Shown piece by piece: positions 62,698 to 64,000 of a stretch of DNA of 64,000 nucleotides (positions are counted from its first letter, which is position 1; every line of letters begins with the position of its first letter). The notes below the pieces were generated by a model. That model made no database searches and was not told the DNA's origin. It was given only the letters and a program-made list of their open reading frames with translations. This stretch comes from Phorcus lineatus (lineage: Eukaryota; Mollusca; Gastropoda; Trochida; Trochidae): NCBI GenBank assembly GCA_921293015.1, contig OV121092.1:13584001-13648000 (forward strand). Reading direction: 5' to 3'. Made by a program: the position numbers and the translations under genes.

Positions 62698-64000
62698 CGA
62701 CAAAGTTTTATAAATTAAAGTAAATAGTGAAGAGTAAGGTGGTATATTCCATATCTTAAATAAAAACTGATAAGATTTTAAAATTTTCATCAAAGAAATT
62801 AGGCCAATATAAAACCAAATTTCAACCAACTGTTTAAATCCCTGGTAAAATTGTCCTTGTATAAAGTGTTGTCTGTATTTAGAGAGTTTTAAAAAACTGA
62901 ATGTATTTTAATTAAACATTATGGTAATGAAACAGTTACACCACATGTCTAATGAATTAAATGAACAAGATTACCAACCATATAGGGAAACATATTTACC
63001 ACAAGGAGGAAGACATATAACAAGTGTTTCTTTTCTTACTTGAACAGCATCTGCCATGTGCTAACTCAGAAAAAGAATTAAAGCGACTGTTCTATTGACT
63101 CCAGTCAACCATCTTGTGTTATTGCATTACATGATGATCTGCTATACTTGTATGTTACAACCCCATTTTAATAAAGTACATACATACATATAAATCAAGA
63201 AATTCATAATTAAATCAATCTAGTATCAACGATGCAGGAAATAAAGCCTCTCCAACCTCGGCTGAGTTTTTCAGCTGAATTTCTTGATATTTTCACTATT
63301 GAATAAATACATGCTATTTGTTGTCAAATTTATTAAATCCTGTACTAAAATATTACCCATAATAATATGCTTCATGTGGCTCTTTGTTCTCATGTACTTA
63401 TACGATATATAAAAAGATTAATGTTCTCTTGAAATGTTACTAAAAAAACTACCCATATTGATCATAAGGAATGATCTGAACAAATCTTTGAAATCTATAA
63501 ATCGTTGCATAATGCATTTCAAAGTTTTTAAATTGCCAGTATATGAAAAAGACACATCCAGCGCTTCTATGACATTATTAACATATTAAGCACCCATAGA
63601 AAATTGAAAAGAGGTTGCACTTATCAAAATGGCTTTCCATAGCATTTAAAAATTTTTGCTACCTTAATTCGTTCAAAATTGTTTAGCATATACATTTTGG
63701 TTTGTCAACCTATGGGGGAAAAAGTCACGAACATGCATTACTTAACTTCCTGAGTGGTAAAAATGTTATAAATGTGACTTCCTAGATTTATCACAGATGG
63801 AAACTTACAGGAAAAGGACACTTATTACTTTGTAAGTTAAAATATTTGTTTGGGGGCGCTTACTGCATCGAAATTCAGTATCTCTATTTATTTGTTTGTT
63901 CATATGTAATTTGATTTTCATCATCTCTTCTGAGCCTATTGGCGAATCAATTCATCAACTGCATCTTCGTAAATAAAATTTGTTTGAATAAAAAATTTCT
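62698..64000. other. No gene seen
   Basis: AT-rich with short ACAT repeats near 63180. No coding segment is supported up to the window edge. Confidence 0.5.

Overview
This is a stretch of AT-rich, intron- and spacer-dominated animal DNA, most likely from a mollusc. The host call rests on two tRNA-derived SINE families, one ending in a short GAGT/GGTGA-type repeat and one ending in an ATT repeat. A pearl/Helitron-like element with a GGAC-repeat tail, short TTAA-flanked MITEs and general CpG depletion also fit. There is no operon-like gene packing, no rRNA and no CRISPR. Almost all short open frames are no longer than chance predicts at this base composition, so I annotate very few coding regions.

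The one exon I recognise is at 6079-6300 on the minus strand. It carries the start codon and N-terminus of a Cordon-bleu / COBLL1-like actin-regulatory protein, breaks off inside the first beta-strand region of the ubiquitin-like domain, and is flanked by a canonical acceptor and a GTAAGT donor. The rest of the gene (lower coordinates) and its 5' UTR exons (higher coordinates) were not found. Much of the window to the right may therefore be 5' intron or upstream flank of this gene. A second, weaker gene candidate is a CpG-rich, TATA- and CRE-containing promoter-like patch at 3.31-3.73 kb on the plus strand. An unidentified broken minus-strand reading frame lies at 45.46-45.85 kb.

Layout. 0-0.8 kb: dense CAGGT/ACCTG motif cluster. 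2.7-4.0 kb: two G-quadruplex motifs, the CpG-rich patch and a near-perfect 47-bp-stem hairpin. 4.4-7.4 kb: SINE, a duplication, a 35-bp minisatellite running into the COBL-like exon, a foldback MITE and a tRNA-like sequence. 8.6-17.3 kb: SINEs and several small tandem duplications. 22.2-25.96 kb: duplicated blocks, SINEs and one TTAA MITE. 34.65 kb: second TTAA MITE. 36.9-38.0 kb: 106-bp minisatellite. 43-53 kb: young SINEs with target-site duplications, a 33-bp array and a pearl-like element. 54.9-55.7 kb: repeated cassettes carrying splice-donor-like sites. 57.9-61.8 kb: microsatellite-rich tract with an uninterrupted 149-bp GA run and a ~59-bp satellite. 62.4 kb: last SINE.

Two patterns stand out. 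All of the roughly 16 tRNA-derived copies I could orient point the same way, on the strand of the COBL-like gene. The window also holds an unusual number of independent small tandem duplications, at least two of which contain 5' splice-site sequences.
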